From an uncultured Francisellaceae bacterium (GTDB lineage: Bacteria > Pseudomonadota > Gammaproteobacteria > UBA6186 > Azoamicaceae), in NCBI GenBank assembly GCA_903822055.1, contig CAIJNR010000040.1, forward strand, positions 1-41,321: DNA of 41,321 nucleotides, given 5' to 3'. Below the pieces are notes generated by a model that was not told the origin of the DNA, did no database searches, and worked only from the letters and a program-made list of their open reading frames with translations. Numbering within the stretch: position 1 is the first letter of the stretch; every line of letters starts with the position of its first letter. Shown in pieces: positions 28,354-36,949 of the stretch. The translations under genes were made by a program, and so were the position numbers.

Positions 28354-28681
28354 ATGAATGGTTGGAGGTATGGCAAGAAGATTTACATGATTTGCATGAT
28401 TTACATGGGCAATGTTTAACGCATAAATTATAAATATAAGCTATTAATGCTCCACAAATAAATCCTTCTACTAAGCCCCACAATAGACCTATAAATGCTC
28501 CTACAATTGTATAATCAAAACCAATATATAGAGAGCTCATTGTATCTAATAATGCTCCACCCCAGTCGCCATAGATATTAAATAAGCCTAACAAAAAAAT
28601 AGCCATACCCCACGTTACGCCAAATGCTACCCCAAGTGCACAGCTACTTAATCTAGAATTAGATTTTTGATGTTTTTCCAT
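28340..28681 (-). CDS. Small holin-like membrane protein with Cys-rich tail
   Basis: This protein has 113 residues. Two hydrophobic stretches (LGVAFGVTWGMAIFLLGLFNIYG and TIVGAFIGLLWGLVEGFICGALIAYIYNL) separated by SSLYIGFDY match a family annotated as bacteriophage holin-like in Legionella-type genomes. The last ~25 residues are unusual: nine cysteines and two or three histidines in CPCKSCKSCKSSCHTSNHSCGC, a likely metal-binding or disulfide-linked tail. No phage genes are nearby, so a lysis role is doubtful. It overlaps rsmJ by 14 nt. Confidence 0.7.
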   Translation of the reverse strand: MEKHQKSNSRLSSCALGVAFGVTWGMAIFLLGLFNIYGDWGGALLDTMSSLYIGFDYTIVGAFIGLLWGLVEGFICGALIAYIYNLCVKHCPCKSCKSCKSSCHTSNHSCGCE

Positions 28682-28751
28682 GTAATTTTCCTCCAGTTGC
28701 TATTATAAAATTTTAGTTGATTGTATTAAAATTACCATTAATTTTTATGGA

Positions 28752-28780
28752 TTGACTTTTATCTGATCCTGCCGCAATAT
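28752..28780 (+). promoter_or_regulatory. Strong sigma-70 type promoter of the 83-residue gene
   Basis: TTGACT (28752-28757), a 17-nt spacer and CAATAT (28775-28780) predict a start near 28787, exactly at the first base of a 5' hairpin. Of the promoters I could see in the window, this is among the closest to consensus. Confidence 0.6.
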
Positions 28781-28786
28781 AAAAAA

Positions 28787-28877
28787 CACGCCCCACATAG
28801 GAGCGTGCCGTCCAAAATAGATGCAACAACATCTATTAAGGGCTCACAACTTAACCTTAACCAAAGGAGATTAAGTC
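28787..28877 (+). promoter_or_regulatory. Structured 5' leader of the 83-residue gene
   Basis: Three stems follow in order: CACGCCCC with GGAGCGTG (28787-28807, one mismatch), AATAGATG with CATCTATT (28816-28837), and TTAAGG with CCTTAA (28836-28860, sharing 2 nt with the second). An AAAGGAG Shine-Dalgarno sequence follows at 28863-28869. The first stem at the predicted 5' end would protect the mRNA; stems 2 and 3 compete, which leaves room for a switch. Confidence 0.55.
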
Positions 28878-29129
28878 ATGTATTACTATATTAACAACTT
28901 ATCCGACATTTTTACATGTCTAACTGCTAATCTGAAAACCACAAAACAATTGATCTCTACAATAGACATTTGGCTTATGAGTTCGCGCTTTAACGAAGTG
29001 CCATTGGTAGACCAACCAACTATTATTAATGGTATCAAACAAATCGTGCAGCATGGTAGGACTTATACCAATGATGTTGACGTGATCCTTGAAACATTAA
29101 AATTCATTGTTAAATGGCCTAATGTTTAA
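28878..29129 (+). CDS. Uncharacterised 83-residue protein
   Basis: I do not recognise this small protein. It is soluble, with predicted helices (TKQLISTIDIWLMSSRF, NDVDVILETLKFIVKW), and has no signal or metal motif. Support for a real gene is strong: a good promoter, a structured leader, an AAAGGAG site at ideal spacing and a terminator 42 nt after the stop. The base composition looks less AT-rich than its neighbours. Such a dedicated unit suggests high or regulated expression. Confidence 0.75.
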   Translation: MYYYINNLSDIFTCLTANLKTTKQLISTIDIWLMSSRFNEVPLVDQPTIINGIKQIVQHGRTYTNDVDVILETLKFIVKWPNV

Positions 29130-29171
29130 ATTAATATTTAGATCTGTATAAAGTTTAATATGTTTGTTTTT

Positions 29172-29240
29172 GGAGTTACACTATCACGATTAGTATGATT
29201 ATCAGGTATATAGACAGTTTAAAGTGTGGCTCCTTTTTTT
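29172..29240 (+). terminator. Rho-independent terminator after the 83-residue gene
   Basis: GGAGTTACACT (29172-29182) pairs with AGTGTGGCTCC (29223-29233) over 11 bp, two of them G-U, and is followed by seven T (29234-29240). The ~40-nt loop contains further short complementarities. Confidence 0.7.
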
Positions 29241-29258
29241 ATGGTCTTTGATTAGTTA

Positions 29259-30176
29259 TTAAATTTTGTTGTCATGCTCGCATAAGGCATTTATAAATTG
29301 CTCAGCATTAAAATCTTTTAAATCAGTTATTTGTTCGCCGATCCCAACATAACGAATGGGGATCTGCATTATGTTAGCTATAGAAAAAATTACCCCAGCT
29401 TTTGCTGTACCATCTAGTTTAGTGATTGTAATTCCAGTTATACCTATAGCTTCATTAAAGCTTTTGGCTTGATTTAGGCTATTTTGTCCAATAGATGCAT
29501 CTAAAACTAGCATTATTTCATGTGGAGCAGTTGGATCTAATTTTTTTAGTACTTTAGTAACTTTTTTTAATTCATCCATCAGGTTTTTTTTAGTATGCAA
29601 TCTACCTGCTGTATCTGCGATTAAAATATCATAGCCGTTATTTATTGCAAAATTATAAGCATCAAAAATTACCGAAGCACTATCTGAACCAATTGTTTGT
29701 TTTATAACGGGTACATTTATTTTTTCTCCCCATTGGGAGAGCTGTTCGATAGCTGCTGCTCTAAATGTGTCTCCACAGGCTAATACTACTTTTTTATTTA
29801 TACTTTTATAATAGCTGGCTAATTTTCCAATAGTAGTGGTTTTACCAGCTCCATTTACCCCGACTAATAATACAACAAAAGGTTTAATATTATCAGGGAT
29901 TATTAGTGGTTTTTCGCAAGGTTGCAAAATTTCTAGCAATACAGTAAGCAAAGTTTTATAAATAACAGCAGGATCAGTTAATTGATGACGATTTAATTTC
30001 TTAGTGATTTTTAAAATAATTTGATCACAAGTTGTGACCCCTAAATCAGCTTGTAATAAAATAGTTTCCAAATCTTCTAGCAAATTAGGGGAAATGTCTT
30101 TTTTGAATAAATTGTTTAAGCCATTAATAAAATAATTACGAGTTTTTTGTAAGCCTTGTTTTAGTGTAGTGAACAT
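29259..30176 (-). CDS. ftsY: Signal recognition particle receptor FtsY
   Basis: FtsY is the SRP receptor GTPase that delivers ribosomes making membrane proteins to SecYEG. The N domain helix bundle (residues ~1-85) precedes the NG GTPase: G1 GVNGAGKTTTIGKLA, G2-type DTFRAAAIEQL, G3 DTAGRLHTKKNLMDEL and G4 TKLDG. The protein is only 305 residues, because the acidic A domain of E. coli FtsY is absent. The usual ftsEX partners are not present. It lies 19 nt after rpmG, so it may be transcribed with rpmBG. Confidence 0.97.
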   Translation of the reverse strand: MFTTLKQGLQKTRNYFINGLNNLFKKDISPNLLEDLETILLQADLGVTTCDQIILKITKKLNRHQLTDPAVIYKTLLTVLLEILQPCEKPLIIPDNIKPFVVLLVGVNGAGKTTTIGKLASYYKSINKKVVLACGDTFRAAAIEQLSQWGEKINVPVIKQTIGSDSASVIFDAYNFAINNGYDILIADTAGRLHTKKNLMDELKKVTKVLKKLDPTAPHEIMLVLDASIGQNSLNQAKSFNEAIGITGITITKLDGTAKAGVIFSIANIMQIPIRYVGIGEQITDLKDFNAEQFINALCEHDNKI

Positions 30177-30195
30177 AGAGCATAGCTACTAGTTG

Positions 30196-30381
30196 TTATT
30201 TTCCAATCTTTTTCTCTTCAAACCACACATGCTTTCTGACAACTGGGTCGTATTTCATTAGCTTTAATTTGCCACTTTGCTCGAAACCCCCAATCATTCT
30301 AGGATTTTTGCGAGTAGTGTAAAAATACTTTGAAGCTGTTGATGCTAACTTAACAATTATAGTTTTTCTTTTTTTAGACAT
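30196..30381 (-). CDS. rpmG: 50S ribosomal protein L33
   Basis: This large-subunit protein near the E site has 61 residues, with the [18 protein letters not shown] core and [19 protein letters not shown]. The zinc-binding cysteine pairs of some L33 forms are absent (C-minus type). It follows rpmB by 30 nt, the conserved rpmBG pair. Confidence 0.97.
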   Translation of the reverse strand: MSKKRKTIIVKLASTASKYFYTTRKNPRMIGGFEQSGKLKLMKYDPVVRKHVWFEEKKIGK

Positions 30382-30411
30382 ACTTTTGCCTCTGATTATG
30401 AATTAATTTTA

Positions 30412-30648
30412 TTAAAATTTGTGGCCAGTGGCTTCTAAATTAGCAACTATTTGATCTATGCCAAGTTTATCTATTATACGTAACCCATGGCTAGAAATCC
30501 TGAGCCTTACAAATTTGTTTTTACTAGGTGCCCAAAATCTATGCCATTTAAGGTTTGGTAAAAATCGACGTTTAACTTTGCGATTTGAATGTGACACGGT
30601 ATGCCCAGACATAGGTCCCTTGTTGGTTACTTGACATACTCTAGACAT
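30412..30648 (-). CDS. rpmB: 50S ribosomal protein L28
   Basis: This large-subunit protein is recognised by [29 protein letters not shown] and the C-terminal [16 protein letters not shown] use the ATG at 30648, giving 78 residues, because the GGGGA Shine-Dalgarno sequence is then 6 nt upstream; the ATG at 30654 would touch it directly. It is the first gene of rpmB-rpmG(-ftsY), divergent from dut with a 229-nt gap in which I see no other confident feature. Confidence 0.97.
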   Translation of the reverse strand: MSRVCQVTNKGPMSGHTVSHSNRKVKRRFLPNLKWHRFWAPSKNKFVRLRISSHGLRIIDKLGIDQIVANLEATGHKF

Positions 30649-30877
30649 ATACATTCCCCTAATGCTTAAAACAATTTAACAACTTAGTAACCATGACTTT
30701 GTAATTTATATGCAAGAATGATTACACTTAGCCTTTTTAACAAAAAATGAATATTTTTGCAATCTTGATTGTAAAATATTTTAGCATTGTTTTTTAGGTA
30801 GCCACGGTATTCTTGTTCAGTATTGCTTCCATTTATGAAGATGCTGCCATATAATGCAAAAAATTTGGGAAACATTC

Positions 30878-31396
30878 ATGAGTGATACATCCACCGTTAA
30901 TAATCATACAAAAAACACTTCAAACATTACTAATTCTAAGCATTTAGGCTTAAAAGTTAAGATTTTAAATCCTAAAATTGGCACTCTTTTGCCATTACCA
31001 ACTTATGCTACAAGTGGTTCTGCTGGTATGGATTTGCGGGCTTGTATAGATCAGCCTTTATTATTAAATCCTGGGGATGTGCAGTTAATTTCCACTGGAT
31101 TAGCTATACATATTTCTAACAGCGAATATGCTGGAGTGATAATGCCTCGTTCAGGGTTGGGTCATAAGCATGGGATTATTTTGGGAAATTCAGTTGGATT
31201 GATTGATTCTGATTATCAAGGAGAATTATTAATTTCTTGTTGGAATCGTGGCAAAGCAACATTTACTATAGAGATTGGAGAACGCATCGCGCAATTAGTA
31301 TTAGTTAAAATTGCTCAAGCTGTTGTAGATGTGGTAGATGATTTTTCGACCAGCGAGCGAGCAATAGGTGGTTTTGGACATACAGGTAGATTATAA
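30878..31396 (+). CDS. dut: dUTP diphosphatase
   Basis: This trimeric enzyme hydrolyses dUTP to dUMP, which keeps uracil out of DNA and feeds thymidylate synthesis. The conserved motifs are present in order: [36 protein letters not shown] and the C-terminal arm GGFGHTG. I start at 30878, with GGGA about 7 nt upstream; an ATG at 30854 would add eight residues. The N-terminus carries a ~25-residue Asn/Thr-rich extension before the core. It is followed by algC almost without a gap. Confidence 0.96.
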   Translation: MSDTSTVNNHTKNTSNITNSKHLGLKVKILNPKIGTLLPLPTYATSGSAGMDLRACIDQPLLLNPGDVQLISTGLAIHISNSEYAGVIMPRSGLGHKHGIILGNSVGLIDSDYQGELLISCWNRGKATFTIEIGERIAQLVLVKIAQAVVDVVDDFSTSERAIGGFGHTGRL

Positions 31397-31397
31397 A

Positions 31398-32831
31398 TTG
31401 GCTGATTTAAATAATTTAATTAATTCAGAAATTTTTAGAGCTTATGATATTCGAGGAATAGTCGATCAAACTCTAACAGAAGAAAGTGTATTTTTAATTG
31501 GTAAAGCAGTAGGTACTAAGGCTTTATTATCAAGCAATCAACAAGATCAAAAATCAATTAATGTAATAGTTGGTAGGGATGGTCGTTTATCTGGAATTAG
31601 ATTAATCAATAAATTAAAACAAGGAATTATATCAACCGGTTGCAATGTAATAGATCTTGGTTTGGTTCCAACTCCGGTATTATATTTTGCTGCAAATGTT
31701 TGGAATATTAATTCTGCAGTTATGTTAACAGGTAGTCACAATCCACCTAATTATAATGGTTTAAAAATTATTTTGTCAGGGCAGGCGATTTATGGTGAGC
31801 AAATTTTAGAGTTGAAAAATTTAATTACTGAAAATAAACTTGTTACAGTAACTGGTAATAATGTTGGAAAAATTGTTGAAAAAGAAATAATCGACGAATA
31901 TGTTCAGTATATTGTTAGTAATATTAACGTTATTAGAAATAAAAAATTAAAAATGGTTATAGATTGTGGTAATGGGGTAGCTTCTGTTGTTGCGGAAAAA
32001 TTATTTACCGCATTAGGGATAGATTGTATAACGTTATATTGTGAGGTGGATGGAAATTTTCCTAATCATCATCCAGATCCTGGTGATCCTAAGAATCTAA
32101 AAGATTTGCAACAAGCTGTGTTAAATAATAAAGCTGATTGTGGCGTTGCATTTGATGGTGATGGCGATAGATTAGGTGTAATTGATGATCAAGGTAATAT
32201 TATTTGGCCAGATCGATATTTGATGTTGTTTGCTAAAGATATTTTATTAAATAGATCTGCAAACTTAGGATCAGTAATTATGTATGATGTAAAATGTACT
32301 AATCATTTACATGAGATTATTGTTAAAGCTGGTGGTAAGCCATTAATGTGGAAAACAGGACATTCGTTAATTAAAGCTAAAATGCAAGAAACCAATGCAG
32401 TACTTGCTGGAGAAATGAGTGGTCATGTGTTTTTTAAAGATCGTTGGTTTGGTTTTGATGATGGATTATATACAGCAGCTAGGTTGTTAGAATTAATTGC
32501 TTCTTCCGAAAAAACTTTATACAGTATGTGTCGAGAGTTGCCAGAAAATTGTTCTACTCCTGAGCTCACGATTCAGTCTAGCGAAACTGCAAAACATAAT
32601 ATTATAAAAAAATTAATTGATATTGTGCATGAAAAAACTGCACAAATAACTACGATTGATGGTTTACGTTTAGATTTTGTTGATTGTTGGGGATTAGTTA
32701 GATCTTCGAATACTACTCCAAATTTAATTGCTAGGTTTGAGGCAATTGATTTGGTAAGCTTAAGTAGAGTTAAAAAAATTTTTAAAGATTATTTATTAGC
32801 AATAGATGCTAGTTTAATAATTCCATTTTAG
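31398..32831 (+). CDS. algC: Phosphomannomutase/phosphoglucomutase
   Basis: This alpha-D-phosphohexomutase interconverts mannose or glucose 6- and 1-phosphates for LPS and exopolysaccharide precursors. The start region reads IFRAYDIRGI, the phosphoserine loop is LTGSHNPPNYNG, the metal loop is FDGDGDRLG, and the sugar-binding loop is GEMSGHVFF. The phosphate-binding domain is C-terminal. I prefer the TTG at 31398, just after the dut stop and with AGGTAG upstream, which gives 477 residues. A GTG at 31368 inside dut is the alternative. The dut-algC order is common in gammaproteobacteria. The gene symbol follows that synteny. Confidence 0.92.
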   Translation: MADLNNLINSEIFRAYDIRGIVDQTLTEESVFLIGKAVGTKALLSSNQQDQKSINVIVGRDGRLSGIRLINKLKQGIISTGCNVIDLGLVPTPVLYFAANVWNINSAVMLTGSHNPPNYNGLKIILSGQAIYGEQILELKNLITENKLVTVTGNNVGKIVEKEIIDEYVQYIVSNINVIRNKKLKMVIDCGNGVASVVAEKLFTALGIDCITLYCEVDGNFPNHHPDPGDPKNLKDLQQAVLNNKADCGVAFDGDGDRLGVIDDQGNIIWPDRYLMLFAKDILLNRSANLGSVIMYDVKCTNHLHEIIVKAGGKPLMWKTGHSLIKAKMQETNAVLAGEMSGHVFFKDRWFGFDDGLYTAARLLELIASSEKTLYSMCRELPENCSTPELTIQSSETAKHNIIKKLIDIVHEKTAQITTIDGLRLDFVDCWGLVRSSNTTPNLIARFEAIDLVSLSRVKKIFKDYLLAIDASLIIPF

Positions 32832-32838
32832 GATCTTA

Positions 32839-32933
32839 GGGGTTGTGCAATGAACTCTTACTTTTAAACGAGCGTTTGTTTGAGCGTAGCTCGTGTACGT
32901 GAGTGAAAAAAGTAAGAGTTCTTTGCGCAATCC
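32839..32933. repeat. Palindromic MITE-like repeat, family B copy 2
   Basis: The arms ~32839-32866 and 32908-32933 are inverted repeats with a few mismatches. The loop is homologous to the loop of 1849-1943 read on the other strand (both contain AAACGAGCG and GTTTGAGCGTAGC). It fills most of the algC-rph gap. Confidence 0.8.
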
Positions 32934-32966
32934 ATTAAGTCCATTACTGAACAGGATCTATGAGAT

Positions 32967-33692
32967 ATGCGTCATAACGGTAGAAATAATACTGATTTAC
33001 GGTCAATAGTAATTACCACTAATTATACTAAATACGCAGAGGGTTCAGTATTAGTCGAATATGGTGATACAAAGATTTTGTGTAATGCAAGCGTTATTCA
33101 GGGAGTACCAAAATTTCTAAAAGGGCAAAGTCAAGGTTGGGTAACTGCAGAATATGGTATGTTACCACGAGCCACACATGATCGTCTTCAACGAGATGCA
33201 TCAAGAGGTTCTATACCTGGTCGTACTATGGAGATCCAAAGATTAATTGCAAGATCATTAAGAGCGGCAGTAGAATTAACGGCATTACCTGAGTATACGA
33301 TAACTATTGATTGTGATGTAATTCAAGCAGATGGTGGTACAAGGACAGCAAGTATTACTGGAGGTTGTATAGCTCTTTATGGAGCAATACAGTATATGCA
33401 AAAAAAGGGTTTAATATTATCTTCTAAAAATCCATTTAGAGATTTAGTAGCTTCAGTATCAGTTGGAGTCTATAAAAATGAAGTAATTTTAGATTTAGAT
33501 TATTTAGAAGATTCTAATGCTCAAACTGATTTAAATGTTGTCATGAATGGAACAGGAAAATTTATAGAAATTCAAGGTACAGCAGAATCGAAGGCATTTT
33601 CTATGGAAGAATTAACAGAAATGTTAGATGTAGCTAAGAGTGGTATAAATACTTTATTTTCTAAACAAAAATTATCTTTAGGTATTACATAA
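32967..33692 (+). CDS. rph: Ribonuclease PH
   Basis: This phosphate-dependent 3' exoribonuclease trims tRNA precursors and helps degrade rRNA. It has 241 residues, with the start [12 protein letters not shown], the RNA- and phosphate-binding [27 protein letters not shown] segment and [20 protein letters not shown]. It lies between a repeat and the DUF6492 gene. Confidence 0.97.
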   Translation: MRHNGRNNTDLRSIVITTNYTKYAEGSVLVEYGDTKILCNASVIQGVPKFLKGQSQGWVTAEYGMLPRATHDRLQRDASRGSIPGRTMEIQRLIARSLRAAVELTALPEYTITIDCDVIQADGGTRTASITGGCIALYGAIQYMQKKGLILSSKNPFRDLVASVSVGVYKNEVILDLDYLEDSNAQTDLNVVMNGTGKFIEIQGTAESKAFSMEELTEMLDVAKSGINTLFSKQKLSLGIT

Positions 33693-33711
33693 GCAGGTAA
33701 AAAAATAAAAT

Positions 33712-34662
33712 ATGAACAAACCATTATGGATCAGTTTAATTTTAACAATATTATTTGTAGGATATTTTGCTGAGCGAAAATTAAATGTACATGTAGGGGC
33801 TAATCGTCTTTCAGAAAAATTTGTGAGAGTCGCCAACAAGAGTGAAGCTGGTTTATATGCAAAACGTAGAAGGTTAGATCCAGCATTTAGTAGAAAACAC
33901 ATTGTTCCAACAAGTTTGTTAGAAATTGATATTGTTATACCTGTAGTAGAAAAAGATTTAGAAACAGTTGTTTATACAATAGAAAGTGTCAGAAAGCTTG
34001 TTAATCATAAAATAGGTAAAATTTATTTAGTTGCACCAAACAAACAAAAGATTAAAAATTTTGCAGATGCTTATGGATGTGAATTTATTGAAGAAGATAC
34101 AGTTTTACCAACAGTAAAAGTTAAGAAATTTGGTGGTTGGATTGTTCAACAGTTTATTAAATTAAATGCAGATCAATTTGTTCAAAAAGATCATTATTTA
34201 GTTGTTGATGCTGATACAATCTTTTTACGACCAGTGATTTTTGTAAGAAAAGATGCCTACTTAATAAATGTTCATTGGGACTGTTGTCAATTTCGTAAAC
34301 GAGTTACCTCAAAATTTTTAAACAATAAAAAAGTGTATAGGTATGATTTTGTTTCGCATCATATGCTGTTTTCAAAAAAAATTTTAAAACAAATGAAGGC
34401 GCATATAGAGAAAATTCATGGCGACACTTGGGATAATATTTTTTTAAAAGCATTTACCGAAGATAAGTCTAATGTAAGTGGTTTTTCAGAATATGAACTT
34501 TATATGACATACTTAACAGAATTTACTAAAGAAAAATTTAGATTTGTAAGTAATGCTAATATTACAGTTCATCGCAATCTTCTTGGAAATATAGACAAAA
34601 TTATGCAAGCTTATGCTAATGATTATAAAACCATAAGCTTGCATAGTTTTATTCAATTTTAG
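33712..34662 (+). CDS. DUF6492 family protein, glycosyltransferase-like
   Basis: This protein has 316 residues. An N-terminal hydrophobic segment (LWISLILTILFVGYFAE) anchors it or acts as a signal. The remainder looks like a GT-A glycosyltransferase: IDIVIPVVEKDLETVV at the start of the fold, GWIVQQFIKL, and the acidic pair in HYLVVDADTIFLRP, which would bind a metal-nucleotide sugar. A later DFVSHHMLFSKK and SEYELYMTYL fit the DUF6492 group. Substrate and acceptor are unknown. It is convergent with ctpA, overlapping 14 bp. Confidence 0.75.
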   Translation: MNKPLWISLILTILFVGYFAERKLNVHVGANRLSEKFVRVANKSEAGLYAKRRRLDPAFSRKHIVPTSLLEIDIVIPVVEKDLETVVYTIESVRKLVNHKIGKIYLVAPNKQKIKNFADAYGCEFIEEDTVLPTVKVKKFGGWIVQQFIKLNADQFVQKDHYLVVDADTIFLRPVIFVRKDAYLINVHWDCCQFRKRVTSKFLNNKKVYRYDFVSHHMLFSKKILKQMKAHIEKIHGDTWDNIFLKAFTEDKSNVSGFSEYELYMTYLTEFTKEKFRFVSNANITVHRNLLGNIDKIMQAYANDYKTISLHSFIQF

Positions 34663-36019
34663 TATTTAAGGAACGCATAGCTTTTAGTACCATTAATGCT
34701 TCATGTAATTGATAATCTTTATTTATTAATGGCACTTTATTTTTAGTTGATCCTTTAGGATCTTCTATTGTGATTGTTGAATCGGTATTGTTATTTGAAC
34801 GTCTATCTGTATCTGCTTCTGCATTGTTACGTAATAAATGTCCTTGTAAATCAGACTCTTTAAGAGACGCCATGTCTTGTTCTTTATTATCTATAGGAAC
34901 AGATATATTTTCTACTAATAGATCTGGGGTTATACCGGTTGCTTGTATAGATCTTCCAGCAGGTGTGTAATATAAAGCGGTAGTTAATTTTAAACCACGA
35001 TTTTCTTTTAACGGTAATACTGTTTGTACTGATCCTTTACCGAATGATTTTGTTCCTAGAATAATTGCTCGTTTATGATCTTGTAAAGCACCAGCCACAA
35101 TTTCTGAAGCAGATGCTGATCCACCATTAATTAATACAACTATTGGTAAATTATTTAAAATATCTTTACCTTTAGCATATTCTTTAATTTCAGATTTTGC
35201 TAAACGTCCTTTGGTGTACACAATTAAACCATCATAATTTAAATGATCTTTATCTAAAAAAGTATTGGCTATTGCAACTGATGATTCGAATATTCCTCCT
35301 GGATTATTTCTTAAATCCAGGATTAAACCACTTAAAGAATTACCGACAGTTTTTTTAATAGTTCTTAATTGTCTAATAACTTCTTCACCAGTATCGTTTT
35401 GAAATTGTGAAATTCTTAAATAAGCATTATTGTTTTCTAAAATTTCATGACGGACGCTTTGTACATTAATTACATCGCGTATTACAGTAATTTTTAAAGG
35501 TTTGGCACTTTGTTTTCTTAATATAGTTAGTTCTATGCTTGTGCCTGGTTTTCCGCGCATTAAATCTACAGTCTCGCGTAGAGGCATACCACGTATAGCC
35601 GTATCATTTAAACGAATTATTAAATCTCCAGCTTCAACTCCTGCTCGTTTAGCTGGGGTGTCATCGATTGGAGTTATAACCCTAATAAAACCATCTTCTA
35701 AGGTAACTTCAATTCCTAATCCACCAAATTTGCCAGTAGTGCTTACTTTTAAGTCGGCAAATTCATCTTTATCTAAATATGCAGAATGAGGATCTAACCC
35801 TGATAGCATACCGCGAATGGCATTATTAAATAACACAGAATCTTCAATAGGATTAACGTAGTAATTTTTAATATTTTCTAATACAGTAGTAAATCTTTGT
35901 AGATCATCTATGGGTAATTTATTAGTTGTTGTATGTTTGTCTGCTGCATAGTTCGTCGTAGGTATTATAAATAATATTTGTAGGAGAGTGATTAAAAGCA
36001 ATTTTTTAGATCTATGCAT
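34649..36019 (-). CDS. ctpA: S41 family C-terminal processing peptidase
   Basis: This periplasmic serine protease trims or degrades envelope proteins, often peptidoglycan hydrolases. Order: signal peptide (KKLLLITLLQILFIIPTTNYAA), PDZ domain (GGLGIEVTLEDGFIRVITPIDDTPAKRAGVEAGDLI), then the S41 core. The Ser-Lys dyad lies in GGSASASEIVAGALQD and GTKSFGKGSVQ. The region after residue ~385 is a polar linker. At 456 residues it is of the CtpA size. No lipoprotein partner is adjacent. In related genomes it often sits near gpmI, as it does here with PAP2 between. Confidence 0.95.
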   Translation of the reverse strand: MHRSKKLLLITLLQILFIIPTTNYAADKHTTTNKLPIDDLQRFTTVLENIKNYYVNPIEDSVLFNNAIRGMLSGLDPHSAYLDKDEFADLKVSTTGKFGGLGIEVTLEDGFIRVITPIDDTPAKRAGVEAGDLIIRLNDTAIRGMPLRETVDLMRGKPGTSIELTILRKQSAKPLKITVIRDVINVQSVRHEILENNNAYLRISQFQNDTGEEVIRQLRTIKKTVGNSLSGLILDLRNNPGGIFESSVAIANTFLDKDHLNYDGLIVYTKGRLAKSEIKEYAKGKDILNNLPIVVLINGGSASASEIVAGALQDHKRAIILGTKSFGKGSVQTVLPLKENRGLKLTTALYYTPAGRSIQATGITPDLLVENISVPIDNKEQDMASLKESDLQGHLLRNNAEADTDRRSNNNTDSTITIEDPKGSTKNKVPLINKDYQLHEALMVLKAMRSLNTKIE

Positions 36020-36163
36020 ATTTAGCTTATTCCCAATTAATTTATCTTGTTCGTAAATTATAAACCTTAAATCTATTCGACGCGAAAAAATTTCTAGGTA
36101 GCTAGAGGTTTTTTACTGCATAGTATTGAGATCATATCCTAAAGGTATTTTTAGAGGCTGCAC

Positions 36164-36949
36164 ATGATAGATAGTATTGCCAATGTGTTTTTAAATTTAA
36201 CGCGCGATCAATTCATAATACCATTAATAATATTAGGGTATATTTGGATAGATCGTGATACTTTTTATCATGCAACATGCTTAATACTGGTAAGTATGAT
36301 TTTCAATTGTGCGTTAAAAGTTACTTTTCAAATTCCATTATCAGCAGTAATTGGTAAAGAAGGGTTTGCATTTCCAAGTGGCCACATGTTATCAGCAACA
36401 ATATTTTTTGGTTGGTTAGCTTTCAGGGGCAGTTCGTTTGCTATACGAACATTAATTATTGTTCTTCTTACTGGAATAGGTTTAAGTCTAATACATTTTC
36501 AATATCATAATTATTATGATGTGTTAGGCGCAATATTTTTTGCGCTGCTGCAAATGGTTGCGTATTATCAGATAGCAACCAAAAAAAATTCAATATTACG
36601 ATGGGTTACAATCTTTGTTAGCACTATTTTAGTAATTTATATCTATTTAAAATTCAAACAAATTGGTAGCCATATTTGGATGGCATATTATGCTCTAATC
36701 GGATTTATTTCAGCAGAAAAAATATTTCTTCTCGTGAATATGCCTGGCAGTATACTAGAAAAAATAATAAGGACCATAATTTGTTTTAGTAGCGTGTTTG
36801 GTATTGTATTTATTTTTTCTAATGAGATATTTATTAACTTGCCAATATTTATAGCTAATCTAAAGTGGTTGTTGATAGGTTTTGTTGTTCCTTATACAAG
36901 TCAATTAACATGGGAAAGTAAAGGCCAGAAATATTCTCATTTACATTAG
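36164..36949 (+). CDS. PAP2-like membrane phosphatase with altered active site
   Basis: This integral membrane protein of 261 residues has about seven helices and belongs to the PAP2 superfamily, whose members dephosphorylate undecaprenyl pyrophosphate, phosphatidic acid or lipid A. Motif C2 is intact (FPSGHM) and the C3 His-Asp pair is present in YHNYYDVLGA. But the Arg of C3 (SR-x5-H) is replaced by Leu (SLIHFQYH), and the K-x6-RP motif C1 is not recognisable before FPSGH. It may be inactive or act on an unusual substrate. It is convergent with gpmI, overlapping 4 bp. Confidence 0.75.
   Translation: MIDSIANVFLNLTRDQFIIPLIILGYIWIDRDTFYHATCLILVSMIFNCALKVTFQIPLSAVIGKEGFAFPSGHMLSATIFFGWLAFRGSSFAIRTLIIVLLTGIGLSLIHFQYHNYYDVLGAIFFALLQMVAYYQIATKKNSILRWVTIFVSTILVIYIYLKFKQIGSHIWMAYYALIGFISAEKIFLLVNMPGSILEKIIRTIICFSSVFGIVFIFSNEIFINLPIFIANLKWLLIGFVVPYTSQLTWESKGQKYSHLH

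Noticed and set aside
30684-30875. Minus-strand ORF of 63 codons between rpmB and dut
   Set aside because: It has no family resemblance, runs through the probable promoter region of rpmB and dut, and has no convincing ribosome binding site.
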